From contig NZ_CP016808.1 of the NCBI RefSeq assembly GCF_002741035.1, positions 4,822,501 through 4,886,500 of the forward strand: a DNA stretch of 64,000 bases, written 5' to 3'. Positions 63,762-64,000 of this stretch are shown piece after piece. The stretch's first letter is position 1. Each line of letters opens with the position of its first letter. The notes below the pieces were generated by a model. It was not told the origin of the DNA, ran no database searches, and saw only the letters and a program-made list of their open reading frames with translations. The stretch comes from Paenibacillus sp. BIHB 4019 (GTDB taxonomy: Bacteria; Bacillota; Bacilli; Paenibacillales; Paenibacillaceae). The position numbers and the translations under genes are program-made.

Positions 63762-64000
63762 GTGCAAGTGAGAAAAATGGCAGTCGTTTTTTTAAGTTTA
63801 ATGTTGATATTTACATTGGCAGCATGCAGCGGAAATTCTGGCAGTGATGCGACTGGAAGCAGCGGCGGTAACGGCAATACGGAAAAAGCAGAGGCAAGCG
63901 TAAACGAAGGTTTGGAAACAGCCGATCCTGCTGGAACTAATGATGCTGGGACGGAAACCGGAGATGAGCTGTCGACGCCAGAGATGGATTTCGACATGGG
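63762..64000 (+). CDS. Lipoprotein, N-terminal part (probable solute-binding protein)
   Basis: An open frame runs past the window end. It starts at GTG 63762, 6 bases after a G-run ribosome-binding site (GTG 63768 is possible). The signal peptide ends in lipobox LAAC, followed by a Gly/Ser/Asn/Thr-rich tether. The remaining visible residues (about 50) are acidic and low-complexity. The layout and the cre-like site upstream suit a sugar-binding lipoprotein of the xylan locus, but the defining domain is outside the window. Confidence 0.7.
   Translation, partial: MQVRKMAVVFLSLMLIFTLAACSGNSGSDATGSSGGNGNTEKAEASVNEGLETADPAGTNDAGTETGDELSTPEMDFDM

Overview
The window looks like chromosome from an endospore-forming, plant-polymer-degrading Gram-positive, most likely a Paenibacillus. 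The basis is a gerP spore-coat operon with a sigma-K-type promoter, a YjcZ-type sporulation peptide, S-layer-homology (SLH) anchored glycosidases, LplB/YtcP-type sugar permeases, YesM/YesN-type two-component systems, paired GlgC/GlgD and a RelP-type alarmone synthetase. No rRNA, tRNA, transposase, phage or CRISPR locus was seen.

Layout. 0-9.5 kb is mixed housekeeping: a small membrane protein, small alarmone synthetase, an ABC ATPase coupled to an unusual membrane-bound alpha/beta hydrolase, a queuosine-precursor transporter behind a preQ1-I riboswitch, a HelD-type helicase, a PAS-XRE regulator and a tiny Cys/His-rich protein. 9.5-16 kb is a glycogen operon, glgC-glgD-glgA-GH15, behind a long structured leader; it has no branching enzyme or phosphorylase. 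16.3-22.6 kb is a visibly A+T-richer block: HpaB-type monooxygenase, Nudix, M24 metallohydrolase, SbnA-like PLP enzyme, an enterobacterial-style orotate phosphoribosyltransferase and an MFS transporter, followed by a separate HAD phosphatase. It reads as an acquired small-molecule biosynthesis cluster and is the best candidate for an undescribed system.

23.5-32.7 kb is a carbohydrate uptake locus: two permeases, solute-binding lipoprotein, histidine kinase, AraC-type response regulator and a second solute-binding lipoprotein. 32.8-35.7 kb holds sporulation/germination genes: a YjcZ-like peptide, gerPA-E on the minus strand, and a divergent Hsp20-like gene.

36-64 kb is an arabinoxylan-degradation locus. 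It encodes two giant SLH-anchored enzymes (a GH43 + GH43 fusion and a GH127/GH146-like enzyme), a solute-binding lipoprotein with a kinase/regulator pair, four apparently cytoplasmic GH43 enzymes, a secreted multidomain GH10 xylanase, a cytoplasmic GH10 xylanase, a regulator with a degenerate receiver, and the start of another lipoprotein. The logic appears to be surface cleavage of arabinoxylan, import of oligosaccharides and intracellular finishing by paralogs of the surface enzymes, with cre-like sites suggesting catabolite repression.

All calls come from reading sequence and protein motifs by eye; no database search was run.
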